DNA of 64,000 nucleotides from an uncultured Bacteroides sp. (GTDB taxonomy: Bacteria > Bacteroidota > Bacteroidia > Bacteroidales > Bacteroidaceae): assembly GCF_900547205.1 (NCBI RefSeq), contig NZ_URFY01000019.1, forward strand, positions 11,677-75,676. Reading direction: 5' to 3'. Of the stretch, positions 51,825 through 60,806 are shown piece after piece (the stretch's first letter is position 1; each line of letters opens with the position of its first letter). The notes beneath the pieces were generated by a model, which saw only the letters and a list, made by a program, of their open reading frames with translations, searched no databases and was not told where the DNA came from. A program made the translations under genes and the position numbers.

Positions 51825-53561
51825 TTATACTCCGACTTCCTCCATCCGTACCAATTCCTGATTACGAAACTGCATCACAATGCAATGCAACTCAGTGTCT
51901 TGTATCAACTGTTGTACACGTGGCGCAGCAGCATAACCTTTTATCTGTTCCACTGCTTCCTGCCATTGATTAGCGGCTTTTTCTTCCGTGTCCTTCGAAG
52001 AAAGATATTTCAATTCGAGGATATAACTATGCTTCACTTCATAGCGCAGCAAGTCCGGCATGAGGAATAAATCGCAATAGCCATGGTTCAATTCAAGTTC
52101 AGGACCTATCAGATAATAGGCATTCACACTCAAATAGGCGGTGAAGAAACCCTGTATATTGCGTTCGCCTTCGATGGAGCTGCGAACAGAAGAATTTTCT
52201 TTGTAGGAACGGGCGATGAATTCAAGAGTCTCACGCCAATTGCCGTCATAAGCCATATTATAGAACATCAAACCTAAATCATTCAGATTAATATGACGTT
52301 TATCCTGATATTCCTCCAACTGAAATTCATAATACTGCTTACGCACATTATTATTGGGAATACTCAATACTAAATAATTCCCACGTCTTGCTGTGATAGT
52401 CAGCATTCCATAATAAAAGAGCAGGCTGGGGAAGATTTCCGGATTGGCAATTTCAGCCGCCGGAAATGTATCAATCAGGCTAGTGATGATTTGCCCTTCT
52501 TCCGTGATTTTGCGCAATACGCCTTTACGGTTTCCATCCAGTTTGTCGAGGCGAATTAGTTTTTTCATCTTGTTGTAATCCGTACGCGTATTAGGGTCTA
52601 TCATTTGTTCGGGAGATTTGCCCAACGACATATAATGGCGGAGATAGTACAGAACCATATCACAGTTGAACATCTTCGGGTCGCGTTCCAAACTCTCTTT
52701 AGCGAAGCAATAATTATCGTACCAAGGTTTCATTTCCCGTATCATCGCTTCAATGTCAACATCTGCCGGCAACTGACCTGCATCTTTATAATATTGAAGC
52801 ATCGTGCGTACATCCGTTTCACTGAATCCCAACATCATATTAAATTGGTGGTCGGTACTGATATTCCAGCCTATATTGAAGCCGCTAGTCAGATCGTCCA
52901 ACGTGACGGGGCTGACACCTGTCATGAAGATGCGCTCGAACATTCCTTTGAATTTCTTGAAAATTTCACGGTAGAATCCGCTGGCATGAGTCAGCGCATG
53001 ATAGACTTCATTGCCTTGCTCATTGAGGACAACGTTGGTGAAATTATCATATTCGTCAATGATAAGATAGAGTTTAGCACCGTATTCTGCCGAATGGAAA
53101 TTCAAGAAATTCAGTTTGTTGACGAAACCGGAATGACTTTTCATCTCCGCTGCATAACCGGGATAATAATAGGGTTCGTAAACCTTTCCGAACACATCCA
53201 TTGCCATACTGCAATACTCATCGAAATTCTCGGCTAGCGAACCTCTCCCACCACTGGCACGAGAGAAATCAAGAAAGAGCACTTGAAACTTTCCCTGCAA
53301 AGGGGTGGGATGGCTACCAATCCAGAGATTACCAAACCGCGCTTCAAACTTTTCCTTCTGTGTAATATCATAATAAGCACGCATCATGCTCAGAAATATA
53401 CTTTTGCCGAAACGACGAGGACGGATAAAGAACAGATTACTGGGTTGATTTTCCAGCATTGGCAGATACATGGTTTTATCTACATAATATTGGTTTTGCT
53501 CCACCACTTCCACGAAGTTAGATACACCGTAAGGGACTCTTTTCACATCTTCCATAATCAA
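51825..53561 (-). CDS. AAA-ATPase with C-terminal PD-(D/E)XK nuclease-like domain, second copy
   Basis: 578 residues. Motifs match the copy at 33167-34915: RVPYGVSNFVEVVEQNQYYVDKT, FFIRPRRFGKSIFLSMM (P-loop variant), LYLIIDEYDNF (Walker B-like), GVSPVTLDDLTSGFNIGWN, MKPWYDNYCF, and the nuclease-type CDLFLMP with YILELKYLS. Start at MIMEDVK; M3 would also fit. A full promoter (-33/-7) lies upstream. Unlike the first copy, no direct repeat flanks it. The following tricorn-like gene is close enough for read-through. Confidence 0.87.
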   Translation of the reverse strand: MIMEDVKRVPYGVSNFVEVVEQNQYYVDKTMYLPMLENQPSNLFFIRPRRFGKSIFLSMMRAYYDITQKEKFEARFGNLWIGSHPTPLQGKFQVLFLDFSRASGGRGSLAENFDEYCSMAMDVFGKVYEPYYYPGYAAEMKSHSGFVNKLNFLNFHSAEYGAKLYLIIDEYDNFTNVVLNEQGNEVYHALTHASGFYREIFKKFKGMFERIFMTGVSPVTLDDLTSGFNIGWNISTDHQFNMMLGFSETDVRTMLQYYKDAGQLPADVDIEAMIREMKPWYDNYCFAKESLERDPKMFNCDMVLYYLRHYMSLGKSPEQMIDPNTRTDYNKMKKLIRLDKLDGNRKGVLRKITEEGQIITSLIDTFPAAEIANPEIFPSLLFYYGMLTITARRGNYLVLSIPNNNVRKQYYEFQLEEYQDKRHINLNDLGLMFYNMAYDGNWRETLEFIARSYKENSSVRSSIEGERNIQGFFTAYLSVNAYYLIGPELELNHGYCDLFLMPDLLRYEVKHSYILELKYLSSKDTEEKAANQWQEAVEQIKGYAAAPRVQQLIQDTELHCIVMQFRNQELVRMEEVGV

Positions 53562-53596
53562 ATTACTCCTGTTACTTTAATTCCATAAGACTGAGA

Positions 53597-53628
53597 CAAA
53601 GGTAATCCATTCTATATGAAGGAACAAA
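53597..53628 (-). promoter_or_regulatory. Full Bacteroides promoter of the second AAA-ATPase gene
   Basis: On the minus strand TTTG (53625-53628), 20-bp spacer, TACCTTTG (53597-53604), 35 bp upstream of the start codon. Same spacing as the promoter of the first copy. Confidence 0.8.
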
Positions 53629-53828
53629 AGAAAAAGAAAGTTTCTCACTATTCTACTTCTACAAGCAATTAATTATCTCCTCAAAAGACGACGGAGAATC
53701 TAAAAAACACCGCCACTTTTCTCAGATTTCCCGTTATCTTTCTATTTCGGCTTGCCGTTATTTGATGCTTATACTTACTTTCCACTTTCAGATTCTTCAA
53801 AAGATTTTCTTTACCTCGTAATAATTGC

Positions 53829-53836
53829 TATCTTTG
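53829..53836 (+). promoter_or_regulatory. -7 element of the Crp/Fnr gene near nrf
   Basis: TATCTTTG, 26 bp upstream of the start codon at 53863; supports the short start over the 37-residue longer frame. Confidence 0.55.
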
Positions 53837-53862
53837 CTAGGAATTCGACCAATGCAACATAC

Positions 53863-54552
53863 ATGAAGAAAATACCGCTGACAGAATCACATAAAGAGAA
53901 GTTATTTCAGATCCCTCTTTTTAGGGATTTACCCCATAACATCCAGCAGTCTTTGCTTGAGAAACTGGATTATGCTGTATATGCTGCGGAAAAAAAAGAG
54001 ATAGTTGTGACGCAAGGCACGCCGTGCAACAAATTGTATGTGCTGCTCGAAGGGAAACTACGCACGGATATTATCGATGGACTGGGCAATGAAGTGATGA
54101 TAGAATATATTATCGCGCCACGTACTTTTGCCACTCCTCATCTTTTCAATCCTAACAATACGCTGCCTGCCACTTTCACAGCTCTCGAAGATAGCGTAGT
54201 GTTGATGGCTACCAAAGATTCTACTTTCAAAGTCATCAGTCAAGACCCGCAAGTACTGCACAATTTCCTTTGCATTGCCGGCAATTGCAATATCTGCACT
54301 GTCTCCCGACTGAAACCTCTTTCGCGTAAAACCGTGCGGGAACGGTTTATCGTTTATTTGTACGAACACAAGAAAAAGGATTCTATGGTGGTGAATATCA
54401 TGCATACACAGTCGCAGCTTGCGGAGTATCTGAATGTGACGCGGCCGGCACTATCTAAAGAGATTAATAAAATGAGTAAAGAGGGGCTTCTTACTATGGA
54501 AGGGAAACGGATAGAGATTCTAGATGGAAAGGCTTTAGAGAAATACTTATAG
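53863..54552 (+). CDS. Crp/Fnr family regulator, candidate activator of nrf operon
   Basis: 229 residues from MKKIPLTESHKEKLFQIPLF. The beta-roll sensor covers residues 15-120 (EIVVTQGTPCNKLYVLLEGKLRTDIIDGLGNEVMIEYI). The helix-turn-helix is at the C-terminus (TQSQLAEYLNVTRPALSKEINKMSKEGLL). A CNICTV cysteine pair near residue 145 is not the Fnr iron-sulfur motif. The gene converges with the nitrite reductase operon. A Crp/Fnr-type palindrome is present at the nrfH promoter, 6 kb away, so a local activator role is likely. Confidence 0.87.
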   Translation: MKKIPLTESHKEKLFQIPLFRDLPHNIQQSLLEKLDYAVYAAEKKEIVVTQGTPCNKLYVLLEGKLRTDIIDGLGNEVMIEYIIAPRTFATPHLFNPNNTLPATFTALEDSVVLMATKDSTFKVISQDPQVLHNFLCIAGNCNICTVSRLKPLSRKTVRERFIVYLYEHKKKDSMVVNIMHTQSQLAEYLNVTRPALSKEINKMSKEGLLTMEGKRIEILDGKALEKYL

Positions 54553-54562
54553 CAGAACTTAA

Positions 54563-54596
54563 AAAATCCCGATTAGTACAAACCAACCGGGATTTT
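54563..54596. terminator. Bidirectional terminator between Crp/Fnr gene and nrf operon
   Basis: AAAATCCCG (54563-54571) and CGGGATTTT (54588-54596) pair; A and T runs lie on both sides, so it can stop both convergent units. Confidence 0.75.
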
Positions 54597-54615
54597 CATT
54601 ATTCAGTCCATTCAA

Positions 54616-55905
54616 TTACCATTTCGTAAACAACACCTTCGGATTGATATTCAACGATACCCATCCCCAGTCCTGCCAACTGCCATGACTTCCACCTTTC
54701 ACGTAATCCATTGACTCCGTGCCAAGCATGAAAGAATATCCGGCGGAGAGTTTCACGTCCTTCATTATTGACCAGTTTATCTGATAGTCCACTTCCGAAC
54801 CTAATGATTTATTCAAGTCGGAATTCATATCGGGATCAACAACAGTAGCAAAGTAGTGGTAATTAAGTTCCATATCGACCTTTAGAGAGGGGCGGAAACG
54901 AATGCCCATACGACCATCCATCAATCCCGGGGCACCATTGGCAAATGCCGAAGCATAGAAATAATCCATTGCTCCGTAGAATTTATGATGTGTTCCGTAA
55001 AGCGGGTCGAATGCTTTGAACTTGTCACCTTCTCCGTCGTTGCCACTCAGATAATCGAAGCTAACCACAGCTCCCCATGTTTTATTGAAGGAATAGGCAG
55101 CCGTGGCACTTGCCATGTAAGCCGAGACTTTCTGAGCTGATTTATTCTTACCCATCTGATAATAGAAAGCAGCATCCAGATTCCAACTACCGGGCTTGTA
55201 GGTAAGATAGGTACCCATTGTTTGCAGATAGCGTGTGTGAGAATCCTCCGTAGTCTTATCTCCCGTTTCCAATCCCAGATTCATGAAAAGCAGGGAAGCT
55301 CCGAAGGGTTTGTTGTCTGACTGATAATGATACCAGACGGTTTGCATATTCTTATAAGGTTGACCAACAGAAGAATCATAATAAGTGCCACCGGCATACT
55401 TCTCTTTATTCTGATTGAAAGCAAGAATCAGGTGCAACTGATTCTTCTTGTTGGCATATCCCAACTTCAACGCATCATGATAACGACCTGCCACGTTCCA
55501 GTCCAATCCGCCCAAGATACGTTCATCGTCGTATGATAAGGTCTGACGACCCAGTTGTGCAAAGAAACCTTGTCTGAAATCGAGCTTCGCCCAAGCTTCA
55601 TTCAAAATGAATCGTCCGTTGGTATCTACCTGCGGGTCTTGCCCCCACACGCCGACGTGCTGTGCCGACATCTTTATTTCCAAATCCGAACGTTTGTAAT
55701 CCAAAGACAAACGGGCACGATTATTAATAAACGACGCTGATTTCTGTCCTTCAAGACGCGGAAACAATGCGCCATTCCGATACTCCGCCCGAGGTCTGAT
55801 TTGCATAGACATCGAGAACTCGTTTTCCTTCTCCGTGTTTTGTGTGTATGCCATGCTTGGCAATAGCATCGTAAGCACTAATGACCAATAAAATGTTTTC
55901 ATCAA
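54616..55905 (-). CDS. Alginate-export-like outer-membrane channel
   Basis: 429 residues; signal MKTFYWSLVLTMLLPSMAY. The body matches the alginate-export (AlgE-like) barrel family: RPRAEYRNGALFPRLEGQ, INNRARLSLDYKRSDLEIKMSAQHVGVWGQ, LGRQTLSYDDERILGGLDWNVAGRYHDALKLGY, ending in LFTKW with a final aromatic. As the last gene of the nrf operon, 27 bp after CcsA, it may be the pore that lets nitrite in or ammonium out. That role is inferred from position only. Confidence 0.8.
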   Translation of the reverse strand: MMKTFYWSLVLTMLLPSMAYTQNTEKENEFSMSMQIRPRAEYRNGALFPRLEGQKSASFINNRARLSLDYKRSDLEIKMSAQHVGVWGQDPQVDTNGRFILNEAWAKLDFRQGFFAQLGRQTLSYDDERILGGLDWNVAGRYHDALKLGYANKKNQLHLILAFNQNKEKYAGGTYYDSSVGQPYKNMQTVWYHYQSDNKPFGASLLFMNLGLETGDKTTEDSHTRYLQTMGTYLTYKPGSWNLDAAFYYQMGKNKSAQKVSAYMASATAAYSFNKTWGAVVSFDYLSGNDGEGDKFKAFDPLYGTHHKFYGAMDYFYASAFANGAPGLMDGRMGIRFRPSLKVDMELNYHYFATVVDPDMNSDLNKSLGSEVDYQINWSIMKDVKLSAGYSFMLGTESMDYVKGGSHGSWQDWGWVSLNINPKVLFTKW

Positions 55906-55932
55906 TATTGTAGTTTAAATGATTTTTATATT

Positions 55933-56724
55933 TCAATTCAAATTGTAAGTGTGTACACTGACTCCCTGTGCCGACGGAAGATAATTGATCCCGTACCAGC
56001 ACATTTGTAATAAAACGAATGCAACTAATATGATAATTAATGCCGGACGAGCTTTTAGCGGCTTGCCCAACCGGAAATGGATATATACAAGATAAGCAAA
56101 CCAAGTAGCTGCCGCCCAGGTCTCTTTCGGGTCCCAAGCCCAGTAATGTCCCCAAGCCTCTTTCGCCCAGATAGCTCCGGTAAGCATACCCAACGTCATA
56201 AATGCCAGACCGACATACGTGAGATTATCACATAAATCCATCTCTTTGCGCTCAATATCCTTCTTCTTGAACCAAAGCAGATAAACAGCCATCACTGCTG
56301 CCGCTCCCAACATGGCGTATGCAAACATATACACAATGACATGAGGCGCAAACCACGGGCTCTGCAAAGCAGGCATCAATGTTTTATTATGAATCTCCGG
56401 CTTGAAGATATTGATACAGATAAATACCAGCGAGAGGATGCAACTGAAACTGAGTATCCATTTATATTTCCAACGCACATATGTAATCAATCCCGCCAAC
56501 GGAAGGAAGAAGGAATACCATAAGCGAGTCTCCCCCATCGTCCGCATCGGCGGACGTTCCAGAGATATCCACATACTGAGGATGAAACTGAAGAAGATGG
56601 CTAATCCCAGCAAAGTAAATCCGTATGCCCATCCCGGCTTCTTTCCTTTCCAGGCTGCAAATGCTCCCAAACCCCAGCAAACCAATGCGGCTATTGCAAA
56701 CAGTATAAAGTAGTCCCAACTCAT
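55933..56724 (-). CDS. ccsA: CcsA/CcmC-like cytochrome c assembly protein
   Basis: 263 residues from MSWDYFILFAIAALVCWGLG; its ATG overlaps the stop of the ResB gene by four bases, which decides the start. Seven to eight membrane helices. The tryptophan-rich heme-handling motif GHYWAWDPKETW lies near residue 195, with conserved His residues in loops (FAPHVIVY and VYIHFRLG). With ResB it forms the system II cytochrome c synthase that attaches heme to CxxCH motifs in the periplasm, needed for NrfH and NrfA. Confidence 0.9.
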   Translation of the reverse strand: MSWDYFILFAIAALVCWGLGAFAAWKGKKPGWAYGFTLLGLAIFFSFILSMWISLERPPMRTMGETRLWYSFFLPLAGLITYVRWKYKWILSFSCILSLVFICINIFKPEIHNKTLMPALQSPWFAPHVIVYMFAYAMLGAAAVMAVYLLWFKKKDIERKEMDLCDNLTYVGLAFMTLGMLTGAIWAKEAWGHYWAWDPKETWAAATWFAYLVYIHFRLGKPLKARPALIIILVAFVLLQMCWYGINYLPSAQGVSVHTYNLN

Positions 56725-57956
56725 GCCTTTTCCTCCTCTTTTCTCTTTTGTGCATTTACAAACAAGCAGACCGCTCCAAGCATCATCATGATGATTCCTG
56801 CGTAAACGAATGGCAACCACGGGTCGCGCACCAACTCAAAGACGCTGACATCGCTCCATCTTCCTTTCGATTCATCGTAACTAAGCTGATAGATTTTCCA
56901 TCCTTCCACCTCCATGGGGCGGTTCACTTCGATGGTTCCTTCCGTCACTGTTCCTTCCTGTGTATAGATTTTCACTTCGGATGCAAACCGTTGCGGTTCA
57001 CGTTCCGGCATCACAAGGCTGGTCAGCGAGTCGAGCCGGATTGCTTTATAAGGAAAGACAAAACTACCACAGCTCACCCAACCTTCACGAGTGATCCCTT
57101 TTTCCTGATTCACAGCTCTCAGATAAACAGCATAGGTTGCTCCCATTGAATGAAATTCGGTAAACCTTATTGTATCGGCGGTAGCCACAGAAGCAGCCAT
57201 TGGAATAGACTGTTCGATAGTCAACTGCCAGTCCTGCAAACTTCCGTTTGTGACCTCTTCCTCAAGCAACAGATGCACGGGGGATTTCTCCGGAAGTGCA
57301 CGTCCTGTTTCATTGTCAATCAGCATTAGTTTAGGGGGATATTCGTCGATAGTGAAGTCCTTTAGTTCGATGGCTAAAGGAAGCTCTATGAGATGTCCTT
57401 TATCATCGGTAGCCCGCCATTCGGCATTGCCCATTCGGGTAGTCATTTTCAGTCGTTGCAAATCGGCATTGCCCAAAGTGGCAGCTATCAATGCAATGAA
57501 TAACCCGATGTGATTGAGCAGAAACGAAAGACGACGAATCCTGAAAGGGAAACTGGCACGAAGGATTGTCAGCCCCAGTGCGGTGACCATCCAGAAGTAA
57601 AGCAAAACGAAAGGCCATGAAGAGATCATCTGCGAGAATCCCAATATATCGTTATGAGCATGACCGGAAGGTGCCTGCCGGATTAAACCCATAATCACTG
57701 TCAGCCCGACCACCCATAGCAGGGCGGAAACGGCTGCGGAATAATGGCTCAACCATCCGAACAGATAAACTCGCTTACGAAGAAGGTGCATGGCTATCAA
57801 CCCAATAACGTAAACCACCAGCACAATCACATTGACCGGATAGGCGAACAGACTCCAATTGATGCCACCCACAGCGATTTGCAGCAGGACACCTATTATC
57901 AGTAGTCCTGCGCCAATCATTAATCCTTCTTTATAACCCCACGGTTTGTTCCACAT
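56721..57956 (-). CDS. ResB-like cytochrome c biogenesis protein
   Basis: 411 residues. Membrane helices near residues 15-35, 40-60, 68-90, 110-130 and 145-165, then a large periplasmic domain (ELKDFTIDEYPPKLMLIDNETG, GTVTEGTIEVNRPMEVEGWKIYQLSYDESKG) and one last helix (FVYAGIIMMMLGAVCLFV). NRPMEVEGWKIYQ is the ResB signature. It works with CcsA in heme delivery. It lies 64 bp after nrfA and is coupled to ccsA by a four-base overlap. Confidence 0.9.
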   Translation of the reverse strand: MWNKPWGYKEGLMIGAGLLIIGVLLQIAVGGINWSLFAYPVNVIVLVVYVIGLIAMHLLRKRVYLFGWLSHYSAAVSALLWVVGLTVIMGLIRQAPSGHAHNDILGFSQMISSWPFVLLYFWMVTALGLTILRASFPFRIRRLSFLLNHIGLFIALIAATLGNADLQRLKMTTRMGNAEWRATDDKGHLIELPLAIELKDFTIDEYPPKLMLIDNETGRALPEKSPVHLLLEEEVTNGSLQDWQLTIEQSIPMAASVATADTIRFTEFHSMGATYAVYLRAVNQEKGITREGWVSCGSFVFPYKAIRLDSLTSLVMPEREPQRFASEVKIYTQEGTVTEGTIEVNRPMEVEGWKIYQLSYDESKGRWSDVSVFELVRDPWLPFVYAGIIMMMLGAVCLFVNAQKRKEEEKA

Positions 57957-58020
57957 AATTATTTATTCAGTTCCTTTATCTTATATATACAGTTGTTTTA
58001 TCTTACAGATGTAATGTGTA

Positions 58021-59502
58021 TTATCCTTTTGCCAAACGACCGCTAGCTTTTGCTTTCTCCAACCATTCCGGAGCAACCGTCTTCATAAACTTCTCTTTCG
58101 CTGCTTTCTCGGCTTCCATATCCAAGCCGATATATTCCTGTGCCTTACCCTTTGTTGAGATGTCAGGCATCGGGACGTCTCCCGTAAATCCATGTTTTGC
58201 CAGAACTTTGGATACAGCCAAACGAGCTTGCATAGCACGGTCGAGTCCATGAGAAAGGATTCGCTGAATTTCCTGCGGTGCATGGAAAGCTGCTCCGTGA
58301 GAAGCCACTCCAAAATCCCAACGCCATTGTGCCTGACGAATCAGGGCAAGAACATCTTTCATCTGGTCGTCTGTCGCACCATTGTCCCATGCGTACTTAG
58401 CTTCGATGTGTGCTTTGGCTAGTTCCTGTTCCAGACGGTTGCGTATTTCGTTCGCTTTGCGTTGACGTTCGTAAACGTTGTTGCGCAGCGTCTCTTCGCT
58501 TTCGCGGTGGCACACCTGACACGTACGGTCTATCATTGCCAACGGGCTTTGGATATGGTGATCGCTGAACTTCATGCCACCCTCACTTTTATAGGGCATA
58601 TGGCAATCGGCACAAGAAACCCCTCTTTGCCCATGAATACCCATCTGGCAGATTTCATAATCAGGATGCTGAGCTTTCAGAATCGGAGTACGGCTCAATT
58701 TATGGATATAATCATAGAAGCCAGCCTCATCATAATAGGCTTCCATATCCTCTACCGTGAAACCCTTATCCCACGGGAAAGTCAGATATTTGCCATCACC
58801 CTTGAAGTAATATTCTACGTGACATTGCGCACATACCAACGAACGCATTTCCTGCGGAGTGGCTTGTGTGATGTCTTTTCCCTGACGTTGGAAAGCTTCA
58901 ATCAATGCCGGACGGCTGATGTGAAGATTCATCGTCTCGGAGTCGTGACAATCGGAGCAACCAATCGGATTGACGATTTCGGAACCCATTGCCGCCCACT
59001 TATTATTATAGAAAGAATCTACACCCAATGCTTCCATCATGCGGGGAACATCCGGACTCTTACACGTCCAGCAAGTAGCCGGTTGAGGGCCTTCGGTCGG
59101 CTTCATCGGTGCACCTGTGCGGAGAGACGCAGTCATATCTTCGATAGCGTGCATATGTCCGCGTGGAGTGGAATAGTCTTTCGAGAAAGCGTATCCCGCC
59201 CAAAGAATTACCATTTCGGGGCGTTTCTCCAACACGTCTACTGCTACATTCCCGTTAAATTCACTTTCGAAATCGGTCTTTGACGTCTCCGTCCAGGTCT
59301 GATATTCGCGTGGGAAATCATCCTTGAAGAGGTCATTACGTGCTACGATTCCTTTCATCTCCGTCTTGCGATTGTTGAAAATGCTGGCTACTTCCGCCCT
59401 CCGTTCCATCAACGCAGAAACGCATAATCCCAAAACAAATACAACGACCATTGATCCTCCGAACAATAGCCATCCTTGCCATGATTTTAATTTCTTTTCC
59501 AT
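58021..59502 (-). CDS. nrfA: Ammonia-forming cytochrome c nitrite reductase, catalytic subunit
   Basis: 493 residues with an N-terminal signal/anchor helix (GWLLFGGSMVVVFVLGLCVSAL). Five heme sites: CWTCK (144-148), the lysine-ligated catalytic heme that is diagnostic of NrfA, and CSDCH (182-186), CAQCH (224-228), CADCH (297-301) and CQVCH (328-332). It reduces nitrite to ammonium with six electrons in the periplasm, taking them from NrfH. It starts 29 bp after nrfH. In the gut this allows nitrite detoxification and respiration. Confidence 0.97.
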   Translation of the reverse strand: MEKKLKSWQGWLLFGGSMVVVFVLGLCVSALMERRAEVASIFNNRKTEMKGIVARNDLFKDDFPREYQTWTETSKTDFESEFNGNVAVDVLEKRPEMVILWAGYAFSKDYSTPRGHMHAIEDMTASLRTGAPMKPTEGPQPATCWTCKSPDVPRMMEALGVDSFYNNKWAAMGSEIVNPIGCSDCHDSETMNLHISRPALIEAFQRQGKDITQATPQEMRSLVCAQCHVEYYFKGDGKYLTFPWDKGFTVEDMEAYYDEAGFYDYIHKLSRTPILKAQHPDYEICQMGIHGQRGVSCADCHMPYKSEGGMKFSDHHIQSPLAMIDRTCQVCHRESEETLRNNVYERQRKANEIRNRLEQELAKAHIEAKYAWDNGATDDQMKDVLALIRQAQWRWDFGVASHGAAFHAPQEIQRILSHGLDRAMQARLAVSKVLAKHGFTGDVPMPDISTKGKAQEYIGLDMEAEKAAKEKFMKTVAPEWLEKAKASGRLAKG

Positions 59503-59531
59503 TGTATATCGGTTTTATTGTTTTATTTTTC

Positions 59532-60131
59532 TTATTTACTTTTGCTACTCACCATTTTCTGCAACCATTCGGGCACTGGCGATTCGGGAAGGGGTACGAT
59601 GGCACCCGGAGTACTCGACAGGGAGTTCTTACCGCCATGCGGCACATCACGATGACAGTCCCAGCAAGCTTTTCCCTCTCCTACCTGAGACATCATGTAG
59701 TCTATCTTCCCGGTTTTTACAAACTCAGTGTTGAGCTGTGTGTGACAGCGGATACAGTTGTTCATTATCACTTCCGAACTGGCTTCATGCGCCTGAATCA
59801 CCTGCGGCTCGCTTTTGGTGAGAAACGCAGCCACGTGTTTCATTCCGTCCATTCCTTTGAACGTCCATTTCTTTACTGCATTTTCATGCGGCACATGACA
59901 ATCATTGCACGTTGCATCACGGGCATGGGAACTATGAAACCACGTCGCATAATAAGGACTCATGATGTGACAGTTCACACATGCAGCCGGGTCGTCTCCC
60001 AAGTACGTATGTGCCCTGAGCATATACATGAACAATGCTCCTCCGCCAATAATAACGCCTCCCACAATGAGGGCCACTACCTTCCATTTGAACGAAGGCA
60101 AGATTCGATTTATTATAGGTAACTTCATCAT
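59532..60131 (-). CDS. nrfH: Cytochrome c nitrite reductase small subunit, menaquinol dehydrogenase
   Basis: 199 residues with one membrane anchor (WKVVALIVGGVIIGGGALFMYML) and four CxxCH sites: CVNCH (51-55), CNDCH (75-79), CIRCH (126-130) and CWDCH (156-160). It belongs to the NapC/NirT/NrfH group and passes electrons from menaquinol to NrfA. It is the first gene of the operon, under the palindrome at 60179-60194. Confidence 0.96.
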   Translation of the reverse strand: MMKLPIINRILPSFKWKVVALIVGGVIIGGGALFMYMLRAHTYLGDDPAACVNCHIMSPYYATWFHSSHARDATCNDCHVPHENAVKKWTFKGMDGMKHVAAFLTKSEPQVIQAHEASSEVIMNNCIRCHTQLNTEFVKTGKIDYMMSQVGEGKACWDCHRDVPHGGKNSLSSTPGAIVPLPESPVPEWLQKMVSSKSK

Positions 60132-60149
60132 AAGAAAAAGTATTTTTCA

Positions 60150-60157
60150 CAAAAGTA
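60150..60157 (-). promoter_or_regulatory. -7 element of the nrf operon
   Basis: TACTTTTG on the minus strand, 18 bp upstream of nrfH. No TTTG at -33, consistent with need for an activator. Confidence 0.65.
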
Positions 60158-60178
60158 AGGGTTTCGAAACATTAAAAG

Positions 60179-60194
60179 TGTAATCAAGATTACA
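60179..60194. promoter_or_regulatory. Crp/Fnr-type palindromic operator in the nrf promoter
   Basis: TGTAATC-AA-GATTACA, 7-base arms with two central bases. With a start site near 60145 inferred from the -7 element, the centre is at about -41, the class II activator position. The half-site differs from E. coli FNR (TTGAT) and CRP (TGTGA). Confidence 0.7.
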
Positions 60195-60251
60195 TTTCGG
60201 AAAAGAAAAAGGATTATGCGGGCAAAAAGAGAGATAAAATAACATAGTCAT

Positions 60252-60277
60252 AAAAAAGGAGAGCCTAGTCGCTCTCC
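60252..60277 (-). terminator. Terminator of the TonB/DUF4625 operon
   Basis: GGAGAGC/GCTCTCC stem (60258-60264 with 60271-60277), loop CTAGTC, followed by TTTTTT on the minus strand. It isolates the metal-uptake genes from the nrf operon. Confidence 0.8.
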
Positions 60278-60308
60278 CCCTTATTTAGAAAATAACAAAT
60301 CACATTAA

Positions 60309-60806
60309 TTACTCTCCGTGATGATGATCTTCGTCTTCTACATCGTTGCTTAATACAATATTGCGGGCAATATAAGATTCGTTTCCTGCGGCATCCGTGC
60401 AATAGACCATCAGGTGATAATCTCCGGGAGTCGCATTTGCAGGGATTTTAATATCATGATGATGGATATGTGCCGTTTTCTGTCCGGGCACATCATAAGC
60501 CTTGTTGAAACTGAAATCTACGGTTTCTTTAGCATCACTTGCGGCATTGCTTCTACTATGCGTATGATGATCGAAGTTACTGTGTATTTCAATCTTATAG
60601 GATTTCAGCATTACGTCATCGGACAAGTCCATTTCGAAATGCACGCCATGTGTATTTCCTATTTGCAGTGCCTGCCCTTCCTCCGGTTCGTTAAGCAGAA
60701 TCACAGGTTTGGTCGTGTCACTGTCTTCATCCTTGTCACAAGAGATAAATACAAAAGAAGAGATTGCCAAAAGGCAGATTATCGGGAGATAGAATTTTGT
60801 TTTCAT
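60309..60806 (-). CDS. DUF4625 histidine-rich lipoprotein
   Basis: 165 residues; signal with lipobox SFVFISC, Cys near residue 23, then KDEDSDTTKPVI. The mature part is one Ig-like domain with unusual His groups: NFDHHTHSRS (about 80-88), AHIHHHDI (about 112-118) and a terminal DHHHGE. These suggest binding of Zn, Cu or Ni. The DUF4625 family is often next to TonB receptors. It starts at the last base of the receptor gene, so the two are coupled. It could hand metal to the receptor, or store it at the outer membrane. Confidence 0.85.
   Translation of the reverse strand: MKTKFYLPIICLLAISSFVFISCDKDEDSDTTKPVILLNEPEEGQALQIGNTHGVHFEMDLSDDVMLKSYKIEIHSNFDHHTHSRSNAASDAKETVDFSFNKAYDVPGQKTAHIHHHDIKIPANATPGDYHLMVYCTDAAGNESYIARNIVLSNDVEDEDHHHGE

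Noticed and set aside
53863..54552. Regulator as a true oxygen-sensing Fnr
   Set aside because: The cysteines (one pair in CNICTV and one in TPCNK) do not form the N-terminal Fnr cluster motif.
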